A stretch of 64,000 bases of DNA from positions 62,001 through 126,000 of the forward strand of contig JAIQFC010000013.1 in assembly GCA_020073465.1 (NCBI GenBank), in the 5' to 3' direction. Each line of letters starts with the position of its first letter. Positions within the stretch are counted from its first letter, which is position 1. Below are positions 9,186 through 17,936 of the stretch, piece after piece. Both the position numbers and the translations under genes were made by a program. The stretch is from Terriglobia bacterium (GTDB taxonomy: Bacteria; Acidobacteriota; Terriglobia; Terriglobales; Acidobacteriaceae). The notes beneath the pieces were generated by a model. That model searched no databases. It was not told where the DNA came from and saw only the letters and a program-made list of their open reading frames with translations.

Positions 9186-10832
9186 ATGCCTTTCGTCGGT
9201 GAAATATTTTCGCAGTTGAAAGCCGCCGCGGATGTCACCATCCTGCAGGAAATTCGCGATGGCCAGATCGCCGGTGTCACCGGCGGAGAACTGCTCGAAA
9301 TGATCCGCAAGGCACGGACGTTTCTCGCCGCACAAGGCTTATCCAAGGGCGACCGTTGCGGCTTGCTGGCCGCCAACAGCATCCGCTGGATCGCGATGGA
9401 TCTCGCAATTATGGCCGAAGGGTTGATTGTCGTTCCCCTGTATTTTCGGCAGGCGCCATCGGAACTCGTCGCGATGATGAGAGATTCCACGCCGGCGCTC
9501 GTTTGCTGCGGAGACGCGGGTTTGCGGGATGCGATTCAGCAGAACTGGGCCGAGGCGCCACCACAGTTTCTGTTTGACGAGATCTTCAAAGGCGTCGAAG
9601 GGGTTACGCTTGATCGCCTTCAGGTGGGCATCGACTCTCCCGTCACGATCATCTATACGTCGGGGACTTCCGGTGAGGCGAAAGGCGTGGTGCTGACGGC
9701 CGCTAACGTCGGTTTCATGCTGGGATGTACCTCGGAACGTCTTGATCTCCTGATGAGCGGGCGATCCGGACACGACCGCATCTTCCACTACCTGCCGTTC
9801 AGCTTCGCGGCATCGTGGATCGCGATGATGACGTTTCTGAAGCGGGAGAGTCTGGTCACGCTCAACACGGATCTGACGAAGATTGCCAGCGAGATGCCCG
9901 CCGTCGCTCCCGACTACTTCCTGAACGTCCCGCAACTGCTGGAGCGCATGCGGCGCGCCGTCGACGAGCAGCTTTCGCAACGGGGTGGCGTGGCCCACAC
10001 CCTCTATTCACGTGCTAAGTCTGCTTGGATGCGGCGACGGGAAGGGAAGCCGGCGACCGGCGATGGATTCTGGCTCTGGCTGGCCGGTGCGTTGATGTTC
10101 CCCGCAATTCGCAAAAGGATGGTCGGGCCAAACCTGAAGGCGTTGATCTGCGGGTCTGCGCCGCTCACGCCCGAGACACAACTCTATTTCAGGATGCTCG
10201 GTATTCAGGTATTGCAGGTCTACGGGTTGACGGAAACGACGGCAATCTGCACCATGGACGATCCACGTCACGTCGAGTGTGGCCGCGTGGGACCTGCGAT
10301 TCCGGGCAGCGAAATGCGACTGGCGGAGAACGATGAGATTGTCGTGCGCGGGCCGCACATATTTCCCGGCTACTGGAACCGTCCGCAGCAGACGGCCGAA
10401 GCGTTGCGGGCTGGATGGTTTCACACCGGCGATCAAGGCGAAATCGACAGCGCGGGGAATTGGCGAATTGTTGGGCGCATCAAGAATCTGATTGTGCTGG
10501 GCTCCGGCCACAAGATTTCACCGGAGGCGATTGAAGACGAGATTGCGCAGAACCTGGCGGGGGCACAGGTCGTGGTTGTGGGCAATGGCCGCGGATATCT
10601 TTCCGCGATTGTGACCGGCAATGTCGCGCCGGAGCAGGTGCAATCGGCTTTAGACGCCGCGAATGCACAATTGCCGCACTACAAGCAGGTCAGAGCGTTT
10701 CACCTGCGGCCAGACCCATTTTCGATCGAGAACGGGATGCTGACGGTCAACGGCAAATTGAAGCGCGACCTGATTGCTGCGCGGATGAAGAATGAGATTG
10801 AGGAGATGTATCAGGTGAAGCAGGCGGTCTAG
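9186..10832 (+). CDS. AMP-forming acyl-CoA/acyl-ACP ligase (first copy)
   Basis: A 548-residue adenylate-forming enzyme that should activate a carboxylic acid as acyl-AMP and pass it to CoA or to a carrier protein. The phosphate-binding loop YTSGTSGEAKG is at 157-167, the ATP-site YGLTETTA near 340, the TGD motif near 415, and the hinge with GRIKNLIVLGSGHKI near 430. The C-terminal lysine region is present but short. It follows the pyruvyl transferase by 24 nt and precedes a crotonase and an acyl carrier protein. Loading of that carrier protein is therefore a natural proposal. Confidence 0.85.
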   Translation: MPFVGEIFSQLKAAADVTILQEIRDGQIAGVTGGELLEMIRKARTFLAAQGLSKGDRCGLLAANSIRWIAMDLAIMAEGLIVVPLYFRQAPSELVAMMRDSTPALVCCGDAGLRDAIQQNWAEAPPQFLFDEIFKGVEGVTLDRLQVGIDSPVTIIYTSGTSGEAKGVVLTAANVGFMLGCTSERLDLLMSGRSGHDRIFHYLPFSFAASWIAMMTFLKRESLVTLNTDLTKIASEMPAVAPDYFLNVPQLLERMRRAVDEQLSQRGGVAHTLYSRAKSAWMRRREGKPATGDGFWLWLAGALMFPAIRKRMVGPNLKALICGSAPLTPETQLYFRMLGIQVLQVYGLTETTAICTMDDPRHVECGRVGPAIPGSEMRLAENDEIVVRGPHIFPGYWNRPQQTAEALRAGWFHTGDQGEIDSAGNWRIVGRIKNLIVLGSGHKISPEAIEDEIAQNLAGAQVVVVGNGRGYLSAIVTGNVAPEQVQSALDAANAQLPHYKQVRAFHLRPDPFSIENGMLTVNGKLKRDLIAARMKNEIEEMYQVKQAV

Positions 10833-10855
10833 GAAGACCAACTGCAGCAGAGCGT

Positions 10856-11659
10856 ATGGAACAATTTCAAGGGCAAACGCTGTCGTGGGACCTCAAGGAC
10901 GGAGTCGTCGAGCTGGCCCTCCACCGTGAACCTGCAAACGAGATCGGCTCGCTTACCACCGAGGAGCTGGAGCGGCTCGTGACTGCGCTGGGTGTGCTTA
11001 ACCGTAAAGCTCACGCGCTGATCATTTACAGCACGCTGAAATCGGGATTCTCCGCGGGAGCTGATCTGCGGGAACTTTATCGCCGAATTCAGCAGGTAGG
11101 GCGGGCAGAGGTGGCAAAAGAGGTCCGCAGCTATTTAGGGCGTATTCACCACGTGATGAACACGATTGACTCCTCGCCTTTGACTACCATTGCGGCTGTG
11201 CATGGCGTGGTATTTGGTGGCGGGTTCGAGCTGGCTCTGACTTGTGACCTGATCATTGCGGACAAGATGGCACGTTTTTGCTTTCCCGAGCTTCGCCTGG
11301 GACTAATTCCGGGGTACGGTGGAATCCCGCGTCTGAAGCGCGATCTGGGGAACAGTGTGGTGCGGGATCTGTTGCTCACCGGTCGCAGCTTCAACGCGAC
11401 CAAGGCGCAGCAGATCGGACTGGTAAGCCAGCTTGTGGCGGAGGGCGAGGCGTTGCGCGCGGCGAGGGCGACGGCAGCGCAGCTGGCCAAGTTCGATCGC
11501 GGCACCGCGATTGCCGCCAAGAAATTCATCAAGCCGATTCCGTACCAGGAATTACAGCGCGAGATTGATATTTTCTGTGAGCTGTTTGCCCAGCCCGCCG
11601 TCGAAGCCGGGCTGAAGAAGTTTGTGGAGAGCACGGACGCGCAGCCCTACTTGCCATAG
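10856..11659 (+). CDS. Enoyl-CoA hydratase/isomerase family protein
   Basis: A 267-residue crotonase-fold protein. The oxyanion-hole segments are both visible: SAGADL near residue 65 and HGVVFGGGFELAL near 120. In the catalytic region the PELRLGLIPGYGG segment keeps the Glu used by dehydratases, while the second Glu position (in GGGFE) is also acidic. Either hydratase or isomerase activity is possible. It sits between an acyl ligase and an acyl carrier protein, so it may act on a carrier-bound or CoA-bound unsaturated acyl chain made by this cluster rather than in beta-oxidation. Confidence 0.83.
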   Translation: MEQFQGQTLSWDLKDGVVELALHREPANEIGSLTTEELERLVTALGVLNRKAHALIIYSTLKSGFSAGADLRELYRRIQQVGRAEVAKEVRSYLGRIHHVMNTIDSSPLTTIAAVHGVVFGGGFELALTCDLIIADKMARFCFPELRLGLIPGYGGIPRLKRDLGNSVVRDLLLTGRSFNATKAQQIGLVSQLVAEGEALRAARATAAQLAKFDRGTAIAAKKFIKPIPYQELQREIDIFCELFAQPAVEAGLKKFVESTDAQPYLP

Positions 11660-11700
11660 GGTATACCGATCGTCACGCGATACAATCGGAGTGGACTCAT

Positions 11701-11943
11701 ATGCCAATCGCCAACCAAACGCTCGATGAAATCCTCGACCTCGCGGCGGCCCATTTCAAGGTGCCGCGAGAGAAACTCTCCCCCGACGAAGACTTCTTCA
11801 AAGCCTTGGGGATCGACAGCCTGCAGACGCTCGATCTTCTGACCAAGCTGGAGAACCATTTTCGCGTCGAGTTGCCGGACTACGAGTTGCAGGGAGTGTC
11901 AGATTTCCGCACGCTGGCTGGCAAAATTCAGGCGCGGCTGTAA
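11701..11943 (+). CDS. Acyl carrier protein
   Basis: An 80-residue four-helix carrier. The phosphopantetheine site is Ser40 in GIDSLQ, and the acidic recognition helix (LDLLTKLEN) follows. It is distinct from a housekeeping AcpP because it is surrounded by ligases, a crotonase and acyl reductases rather than fab genes, so it probably tethers an intermediate of the local pathway. The ATG at 11701 is immediately preceded by a short 41-nt gap after the crotonase. Confidence 0.9.
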   Translation: MPIANQTLDEILDLAAAHFKVPREKLSPDEDFFKALGIDSLQTLDLLTKLENHFRVELPDYELQGVSDFRTLAGKIQARL

Positions 11944-12075
11944 TTGAAGAAGTCACCAGGGACACAGACATCATCCGGTGCAGGGTTCGACTACATCTTC
12001 AGCTTGGTAAGGTAATGGATTGATTAACATCGTTTTCTCCGTGTCTCCGCGTCTCTGTGGTGAAATAAATCTTTA
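11944..12075. repeat. Intergenic element with inverted-like ends
   Basis: This 132-nt gap carries TCACCAGGGACACAGAC near 11954-11970 and GTCTCCGCGTCTCTGTGGTGAA ending at 12064. The right end read in reverse begins TTCACCACAGAGAC, which resembles the left end, so the element could be a short mobile or palindromic repeat. Similar CTCTGTGGTGAA strings recur in many soil-bacterial intergenic regions in my experience; I could not verify that here. It separates the acyl carrier gene from the second ligase and may break the operon. Confidence 0.35.
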
Positions 12076-13785
12076 ATGCTTGATCTCCGACAATACACCT
12101 GTCTTGGCGCAGCCCTGCGCGACGCACTCGACCGTTTTGCCGGTGAGGTCTGCCTGATTGAGGCCGATCGCGACCGCGAGAAAGTCCGGCTTACCTACTC
12201 CGACTTCAAAGAGCTTGCCCTGCCGTTGACTCGCGCGCTCGAGGACGCAGATTTCGATCCCGGAGATCGCGCCGCCATCATCATGACGAATCAGTCAAAA
12301 TGGCTGATCTCGGCGTATTCCATCTTCTACTGTGGCGGAGTGCTGGTGCCGCTCGACTACAAGCTCACAGCGGCGGAGCACCTGCAGTTGCTGGCGCACT
12401 CGAAAGCCAAGGTGCTGATAGTGGAACACCACCTCTGGCGGGCCATCACCCAGTCCCCGGACTTCCAGAACATCAAGACAAAAATCGTGCTGGTGACGGA
12501 AGCGCCGCTGGGTGCCGACCTTTCCGGCGGATTCCGCTGGGAAGACTTCAAGCGCAAGGGCGCACCCGACTTCGTCATGCGGGAAAAGGACGACGTCGCC
12601 TGCATCGTGTATTCCTCCGGAACGGGCGGGCGGCCCAAGGGCTGCGTGCTCACCCATGAGAATTATCTGGAGCAATGCCAGGCGCTGACGGCGTGGTACC
12701 CGTTCTGGCCGGGTGTGCGCTATCTCAGCATCCTGCCCACCAACCACGCCATCGATTTCATGGTCGGATTCATCGGTCCCTTTGTCTGCGGCGCCTGTGT
12801 AGTACACCTGCGCACGCTGCGCCCGGATTTCGTGCGAGACGCCTTTGTCCGCTACCGGATCACCTATGTGTCGCTGGTCCCGATGATCCTGAAGAACCTG
12901 GAGCGCGGGCTGCGCGCCAAGTTCGACGAACTGCCGTCCTGGAAGCGATTCTTCCTGAACCGCATGATCGCAATCAATAAGTTGCTGACGCGGCGCAGGC
13001 CGAAAGTGAGGTTGAGCCGCGCCCTGCTGGGCGGCGTTCATCGCGGCTTCGGGGGAGAGTTGCTCGCGCTGATTACTGGCGGAGCGTTCATGGAGCCCTC
13101 GACCATGCAGTTCTTCTACGATCTTGGGATTCCGGTGGTAAATGGATATGGACTCACCGAGGCCGGGACTGCGCTCACTTTGAACGATCTCAAACCTTTT
13201 CGCGCCGATACGGTTGGCAAGCCCCTGCCGGGCGTTGAACTGCGTATTCTCAATCCTGATGGAGAAGGCATCGGGGAGGTGGCAGCGCGCAGCAAAACCG
13301 TCATGTCACACTACCTCGACGACTCCGAGCTCACGCTGGAGACGATCGTCGACGGATGGCTCCTCACCGGCGACCTTGGACGTTTTGACGGCAGCGGGCA
13401 TCTGCAGCTCTTCGGGCGCAAAAAGAACATGATCGTCACCGAGGGCGGTAAGAATATCTATCCCGAGGATATTGAAACCGTTTTCGATGGACTGCCGGTG
13501 AAGGAGTCTTGCGTCTTTGCGGCGAACTACGTTTGGCCGCGAAAGGAGCTGGCGAGCGAACTGCTGTTGCTGGTGGTTCGACTGGAGCAGAACCAGCAAT
13601 TTGACAGCAAACTGCTGGAAGAGATTGCCTCACGCAATTGCAAGCTGCCGGATTTCAAGCGTGTGGGTGGGTACCTGATATGGGGCAAGGACTTTCCGCG
13701 GACCGCGTCCATGAAGATCAAACGGCAGGTGCTCGCGGAGGATGTCGGCAAGACGGTGGAGCGGAGTGCGCTCGTAACGCTGTGA
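12076..13785 (+). CDS. AMP-forming acyl-CoA/acyl-ACP ligase (second copy)
   Basis: A 569-residue ANL-superfamily ligase. The P-loop [11 protein letters not shown] lies near 177-187, the adenine-site NGYGLTEAG near 355, TGD near 433 and the hinge [15 protein letters not shown] just after. The last segment carries the expected catalytic Lys context (RTASMKIKR). It belongs to a different subgroup from the ligase at 9186, with a long insert (residues ~270-340) that contains hydrophobic and basic stretches. Two ligases with one carrier protein suggest two acyl substrates or one ligase per carrier type. Confidence 0.84.
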   Translation: MLDLRQYTCLGAALRDALDRFAGEVCLIEADRDREKVRLTYSDFKELALPLTRALEDADFDPGDRAAIIMTNQSKWLISAYSIFYCGGVLVPLDYKLTAAEHLQLLAHSKAKVLIVEHHLWRAITQSPDFQNIKTKIVLVTEAPLGADLSGGFRWEDFKRKGAPDFVMREKDDVACIVYSSGTGGRPKGCVLTHENYLEQCQALTAWYPFWPGVRYLSILPTNHAIDFMVGFIGPFVCGACVVHLRTLRPDFVRDAFVRYRITYVSLVPMILKNLERGLRAKFDELPSWKRFFLNRMIAINKLLTRRRPKVRLSRALLGGVHRGFGGELLALITGGAFMEPSTMQFFYDLGIPVVNGYGLTEAGTALTLNDLKPFRADTVGKPLPGVELRILNPDGEGIGEVAARSKTVMSHYLDDSELTLETIVDGWLLTGDLGRFDGSGHLQLFGRKKNMIVTEGGKNIYPEDIETVFDGLPVKESCVFAANYVWPRKELASELLLLVVRLEQNQQFDSKLLEEIASRNCKLPDFKRVGGYLIWGKDFPRTASMKIKRQVLAEDVGKTVERSALVTL

Positions 13786-13855
13786 TTGCGGCGGGCGGTG
13801 GCCGTGCCGAGTAATATCCCTCGCGCCCATCTGCACCGACGCAGGATTTGGAAAC

Positions 13856-14758
13856 GTGGAGAAAAGTTACCTCGCTATTGTGAATCCGGTGGCCGGCGGC
13901 GGCAAAAGCCGTAAGCTGCTGGGCCCTGCACTGGCACGGCTGCGAGATGGAGGCGTTGAGGTGAACGTGGCCCAGACCCAGGCTCCGGGTGACGCTACGC
14001 GTATTGCACGTGAGGCCTACGGGCGCGGCCAGCGACAATTCATCGCCGTGGGCGGCGACGGGACATCCTACGAAGTCATCAACGGCCTCTTTCCTGAGGC
14101 GCTCGTACATGAACGGCCCACTTTGGCATTCTTGCCTCTGGGGACAGGCAATTCCTTTCTCCGGGATTTCAGTGAGCGGGGAGTCGAGCATGCGATGGAA
14201 TCGCTGCTCGCCTCGCGAAGCCAGCCGTGCGACGTGCTTCGGTTGAAGCACCGCGCTGGTGTAATTCACTACATCAATCTTCTGAGCATGGGATTTACGG
14301 CTGACGTAGCCACACTGCGCGCGCGGGGCTTCAGCGGTTGGGGAGAATTGGGTTACGTGATTTCGATTCTCCTCACGCTGGCCCGGTTCAACCGGCGCCC
14401 GTTCCCCATGCGACTTGAGGGCGATCGAGACTTTGACCGGCGACGCTGCCTGTTCCTCACTTTTAACAACAGTAAGTTTACCGGCGGCACAATGATGATC
14501 GCGCCGCACGCAGAAGTGGATAGTGGCTTGGTCGAGTATGTCCGATGGGGTCCAATCGGGCGGCTGGGGCTGATCCGCAACCTGCCGACACTCTACGACG
14601 GTACCCATGTCAACCATCCCCTTGCGGAACACAGAGCGGTTCCGCGAGTGGAATTCGATCTCGAAGAGCCAGTCGATGTGATGGTTGACGGAGAAGTGCT
14701 GACCCTGCATTGCGAGGAGTTGGATGTATTGCCCGGGGCTCTCAACGTCGTGGTGTGA
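13856..14758 (+). CDS. Diacylglycerol kinase-like lipid kinase
   Basis: A 300-residue DAGK/sphingosine-kinase family protein that should phosphorylate a lipid hydroxyl using ATP. The nucleotide-binding features are NPVAGGGKS near residue 10, GGDGT at 66-70 and GTGNSF at 96-101. The C-terminal beta-sandwich ends with VMVDGEVL. The start is GTG at 13856, placed just before the first beta strand. It closes the lipid-type gene run and could act on the alcohol, diglyceride or long-chain base made by upstream enzymes; the substrate is unknown. Confidence 0.85.
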   Translation: MEKSYLAIVNPVAGGGKSRKLLGPALARLRDGGVEVNVAQTQAPGDATRIAREAYGRGQRQFIAVGGDGTSYEVINGLFPEALVHERPTLAFLPLGTGNSFLRDFSERGVEHAMESLLASRSQPCDVLRLKHRAGVIHYINLLSMGFTADVATLRARGFSGWGELGYVISILLTLARFNRRPFPMRLEGDRDFDRRRCLFLTFNNSKFTGGTMMIAPHAEVDSGLVEYVRWGPIGRLGLIRNLPTLYDGTHVNHPLAEHRAVPRVEFDLEEPVDVMVDGEVLTLHCEELDVLPGALNVVV

Positions 14759-14781
14759 GTGCATGATATAAGAAGTGGATC

Positions 14782-15207
14782 ATGTCTGAAGAACGAAGAA
14801 GGCGCCAGCAGGAGCGCGAGAACAAGGAACAACCCAAGCCAATCCCGCGGAAGTATTTCATCGGGTGCGGAGTCGTCATTCTTCTGGCGACGGCGTACTA
14901 CGCCGGGTGGCATCACCGGAACCATCGTTATGATCCTTTTGCGCAGTGTCTGGCCTCGAAACACGCCAGGATGTATGGGCTCTACTGGTGTCCGCACTGC
15001 ATTGACCAGAAAGAAATGTTCGGGAAGGCGTTTCAGTATGTGCCGTATCAGGAGTGCGCCATCAGGGGCTCGCGGGAGCTTGTGCCGGAATGCAAGGAGG
15101 CGGGAACCAAGAATTTTCCCGCCTGGAAGTTCGAAGGTGAGCCACTCCACGAAGGGGTGCTGCCGCTCGAAGACTTGAGTCAACGTACCGGGTGCAGTCT
15201 GCCGTGA
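14782..15207 (+). CDS. Membrane-anchored thioredoxin-fold protein, CPHC
   Basis: A 141-residue protein with a charged N-terminus, one transmembrane helix (~residues 26-43) and a short extracytoplasmic domain with C70-P-H-C73, the DsbA-type redox dipeptide. Further cysteines at 56, 98 and ~105 may form a second pair. The domain ends in FPAWKFEG, the cis-proline loop region of thioredoxin folds. The sequence resembles the thioredoxin part fused to VKOR in cyanobacteria and plants. The stop overlaps the start of the VKOR gene, so the two separate proteins are likely co-produced partners in disulfide formation. Confidence 0.75.
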   Translation: MSEERRRRQQERENKEQPKPIPRKYFIGCGVVILLATAYYAGWHHRNHRYDPFAQCLASKHARMYGLYWCPHCIDQKEMFGKAFQYVPYQECAIRGSRELVPECKEAGTKNFPAWKFEGEPLHEGVLPLEDLSQRTGCSLP

Positions 15208-15689
15208 TGAGCTCATCGATCACTCCGCCTGACCCAGTCGAGGCGCCTCGAACTGCAAGAGGTCGCGGCTTGTATTGGACGATCGCAGCCCTGTCGCTGG
15301 CCGGAATCATAGTCTCCGCCATTTCGCTCCAGCGCCACTATGCCAAGTCCACGACATCCTTCTGCGAGTTCAGTCAGAAATTCAACTGCGACATCGTGAA
15401 CCGAAGCGAGTATTCGAGCATCATGGATATTCCTGTAGCCGGTATCGGCGTCTTGGGATATGGGTTGCTGCTGGCGTTGTCCACGTTCTACCGCAACCGT
15501 GCGGAGACGCCGACTCGCCTGGTGTTGGCGGCCGCCGCAGGGCTGGCCTTTGCGCTGTACCTGACTTACGTCGAGGCCTATGTTCTTGAGGCGTGGTGCA
15601 TTCTCTGCCTGAGTTCCCTGGCGCTGATCGCAATCACTACGCTGCTGGCCGCGCTGCTGAGATTCAAGGTCGCAAGGGACGTGTCGTAG
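15207..15689 (+). CDS. Vitamin K epoxide reductase (VKOR) family protein
   Basis: A 160-residue integral membrane protein with four to five helices. The active-site CxxC is C131-I-L-C134 near the end of a helix, and the loop cysteine pair is C53/C61, with the conserved Ser in EYSSIMDIP. Bacterial VKOR re-oxidises a DsbA-like thiol oxidase and passes electrons to quinone. I chose the ATG at 15207, which overlaps the upstream TGA (TGATG). A GTG 15 nt earlier is possible. Confidence 0.9.
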   Translation: MSSSITPPDPVEAPRTARGRGLYWTIAALSLAGIIVSAISLQRHYAKSTTSFCEFSQKFNCDIVNRSEYSSIMDIPVAGIGVLGYGLLLALSTFYRNRAETPTRLVLAAAAGLAFALYLTYVEAYVLEAWCILCLSSLALIAITTLLAALLRFKVARDVS

Positions 15690-15730
15690 AGACGTAGCTT
15701 GCCAGGTCTCGCCCTGAGCACCGAACCAGA

Positions 15731-16600
15731 ATGGAAGATACCCAGACGACGGAGACTCGGCCTGCGGAGACTGCCCCTGTGATCCGCGCCAGTTCGGCGA
15801 CCGGCGATTTGCGTCTACATGAGTTCGCCAGCCGTATTTTTCACAACACCCGCTTCCTGCGTGTATGGCTGCCGCCGGGATACGACGATGCCGAGAACAG
15901 CGCCCAACGCTACCCAGTGTTGTACCTCAACGACGGCCAGAATCTGTTTGAAAGCGCGACATCCTTCACCGGCGTGGAGTGGCAAGTTGATGAAACCGCA
16001 GATCGGTTGATCCGCGGGGGCGTCGTTCCCCCGATGATCATCGTGGGCATCGACAACACGGCCAAAGATCGGGTTCGTGAGTATATGCCGCACCGGTCGC
16101 TGCACCCGATGATGCTGCGCGTGCAAGGTACGCGGTATCCGAGTTTCCTGGCCAAAGAGGTCATGCCGTTTATTGGCAACACCTACCGCGTCGCGAGGGG
16201 ACCGGAGAACACTGGGCTTGGCGGTTCGTCGCTTGGCGCTTTAATCGCGCTCTACACGGCCGAAGTGCGGCCCGGCCTCGTCGGACGCCTGCTGCTGGAA
16301 AGTCCCTCGCTGTGGGCATCCAATCGGCACTTGATCCGGCACAGCCGGAACGTAAAGCGCTGGCCGGAGCGCATCTTCCTTGCGATCGGAACCGCAGAGA
16401 CGGGAAGGGAAGACAAGGATCAGAGTGCAGTCGATGATGTGCGCGAGCTGGCCGGAATCCTGCACCGGGCAGGCCTGGACGAGGATCGCCTGCGGCTGGT
16501 GATTGATCCGGACGCATCCCACCACGAGTCCGCCTGGGCGCGCCGCTTTCCGGAAGCCCTCGGTTTCCTGTTCGGCCAGCCAGCGCCCTTGATCAGCTGA
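15731..16600 (+). CDS. Putative esterase, alpha/beta hydrolase (esterase D type)
   Basis: A 289-residue hydrolase of the family that includes mycolyltransferase antigen 85, enterochelin esterase and feruloyl esterase. The nucleophile elbow is GSSLG (G165 to G169, Ser167). The early LYLNDGQNLF near residue 64 and the late HHESAWARR region (catalytic His near 260) complete the pattern. No signal peptide is visible, so it is predicted to be cytosolic. Its stop overlaps the end of the convergent gene by 8 nt. Confidence 0.82.
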   Translation: MEDTQTTETRPAETAPVIRASSATGDLRLHEFASRIFHNTRFLRVWLPPGYDDAENSAQRYPVLYLNDGQNLFESATSFTGVEWQVDETADRLIRGGVVPPMIIVGIDNTAKDRVREYMPHRSLHPMMLRVQGTRYPSFLAKEVMPFIGNTYRVARGPENTGLGGSSLGALIALYTAEVRPGLVGRLLLESPSLWASNRHLIRHSRNVKRWPERIFLAIGTAETGREDKDQSAVDDVRELAGILHRAGLDEDRLRLVIDPDASHHESAWARRFPEALGFLFGQPAPLIS

Positions 16601-17906
16601 CTGTGACACGCTGGGCGCCAACATCGGCGATCTCTCCTCGGGTAAACAGCAGCAAAGGAAGAAGGAGTGGCACGAAGGACGCAACCAACGCGGGAAGCAG
16701 CGGAATCCGACTTGCGGGATTCAGAGGCGGCCGCCAGAGCAGCAGCACCAGGGAAGCGATCCACGGCCAACTGAAAGCTGCGATGAACGTCCGCCGGGAA
16801 AGCCTCGGAAGCGTCGCCCATTCGCGCAAAACCAACAGTGCGGGCAGAATCAGCAGGGCTTGGTTGAAGGGCGTGAACAGCGGAAACGTAAGCACGGTCG
16901 CCATCAGAAACGCCGCCACCACAAAGCTGAACAGCCGCGAATCTCCGGCAACTTTCCGGCTCCGCCAACCAAAGATCAAGAGACAAACGACAATGACCGC
17001 TGACAGGACAATTCCTGCCGTGTCGCCGAGCAGCAAGCGAAGCAGGGAAGTCGTGGGGAAGTACTTTCGGTATGCCGTCATGCCAGCAAAGAAATAGCCA
17101 AGCCATCCTGGAAGAAGAAGTTCGGCTGCCCCGATTAGACTGGTCATCGTGACCCCGAAGCCTGCCAGCACTCGCCATCTGGCGCGCCACTCGCCCACCA
17201 CCCAAAGGACGAACCAGAGCAGCGGCAACAGCGCCATCTGTGGCTTGATCGTGGAGAATGCCAGCAAGACGCCAGCGGTTGCCAGATAACCCTTGTGCAC
17301 GCACCACGCCCCCGAGGTGAGCAAGCACGCGGCCACCAGAGCCAATTGCTGATGGCGCATTCCCTGTATGACCTGCGGGCTGCTGAGGGTAAACAGAACC
17401 AGTGCCGCGGTTGTGGTCCACGGCAGGTGCCATTCGAGAAGACCCAAGCTGAGCAGAACAGTCAAGCCGGCGAACAAGCCCAGAACATACGGAGCCCAGA
17501 ACTGGACTGTGGCGAAGTCGGCGTGAATCGTGGGCGCCATGAGGAACACGACATAAAGTGGATAAGCAAAGCGTTGCTCATCGACGTGTTGTGCAGCCTC
17601 TTCCGGCGTGACAGGATGGCCGTAGAACCCGATCTGGATTTCATGGCTTACTTCAGGCCCATAGGGATTGCGTCCGTTGAGCAGAAGCTCCCGCGCCCCC
17701 ACCCAGCGCGGATACAAATCCCACATTTGCGCCTTGAGCCCGCTCTTTTGCAGATCCTTGGCATCCGCCCACGGAATCAGAATTTGATGCACGTACAGCC
17801 ATGCAGTTGCGCTGACGCAGAGGCTCAGCAGGAACCAGAGCGGGATTCGTTTTTGCGCGAGTGAAGTCACGGGATGTGGAGAAAATACCCCGAAGAAGTG
17901 TAACAA
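16593..17906 (-). CDS. GT87-like (DUF2029) polyprenyl-sugar mannosyltransferase-type membrane protein
   Basis: A 437-residue protein with about ten transmembrane helices. The first extracytoplasmic loop has DLYPRWVGARELLL followed by GRNPY, a pattern shared with the gene at 56648 in this window and typical of GT87 enzymes that use polyprenyl-phosphate sugars. The start is uncertain: TTG at 17906 or GTG at 17870, both ahead of the first helix. It is convergent with the esterase and 30 nt from the next minus-strand gene, which is also GT-C-like. Confidence 0.75.
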   Translation of the reverse strand: MLHFFGVFSPHPVTSLAQKRIPLWFLLSLCVSATAWLYVHQILIPWADAKDLQKSGLKAQMWDLYPRWVGARELLLNGRNPYGPEVSHEIQIGFYGHPVTPEEAAQHVDEQRFAYPLYVVFLMAPTIHADFATVQFWAPYVLGLFAGLTVLLSLGLLEWHLPWTTTAALVLFTLSSPQVIQGMRHQQLALVAACLLTSGAWCVHKGYLATAGVLLAFSTIKPQMALLPLLWFVLWVVGEWRARWRVLAGFGVTMTSLIGAAELLLPGWLGYFFAGMTAYRKYFPTTSLLRLLLGDTAGIVLSAVIVVCLLIFGWRSRKVAGDSRLFSFVVAAFLMATVLTFPLFTPFNQALLILPALLVLREWATLPRLSRRTFIAAFSWPWIASLVLLLWRPPLNPASRIPLLPALVASFVPLLLPLLLFTRGEIADVGAQRVTVS

Positions 17907-17936
17907 GCCTAAGTTGGGGCGACGCCTGTCCCCGGC

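Noticed and set aside
12295..13041. A 248-codon minus-strand frame within the second acyl ligase
   Set aside because: Shadow of a conserved ANL ligase with intact P-loop; no independent motif or ribosome site.
13718..14764. A 348-codon minus-strand reading frame across the lipid kinase gene
   Set aside because: It is antisense to a well-supported DAGK-like gene with GGDGT and GTGN motifs. The antisense protein is Arg/His/Pro/Ser-rich with no recognisable motif, as expected of a high-GC shadow frame.
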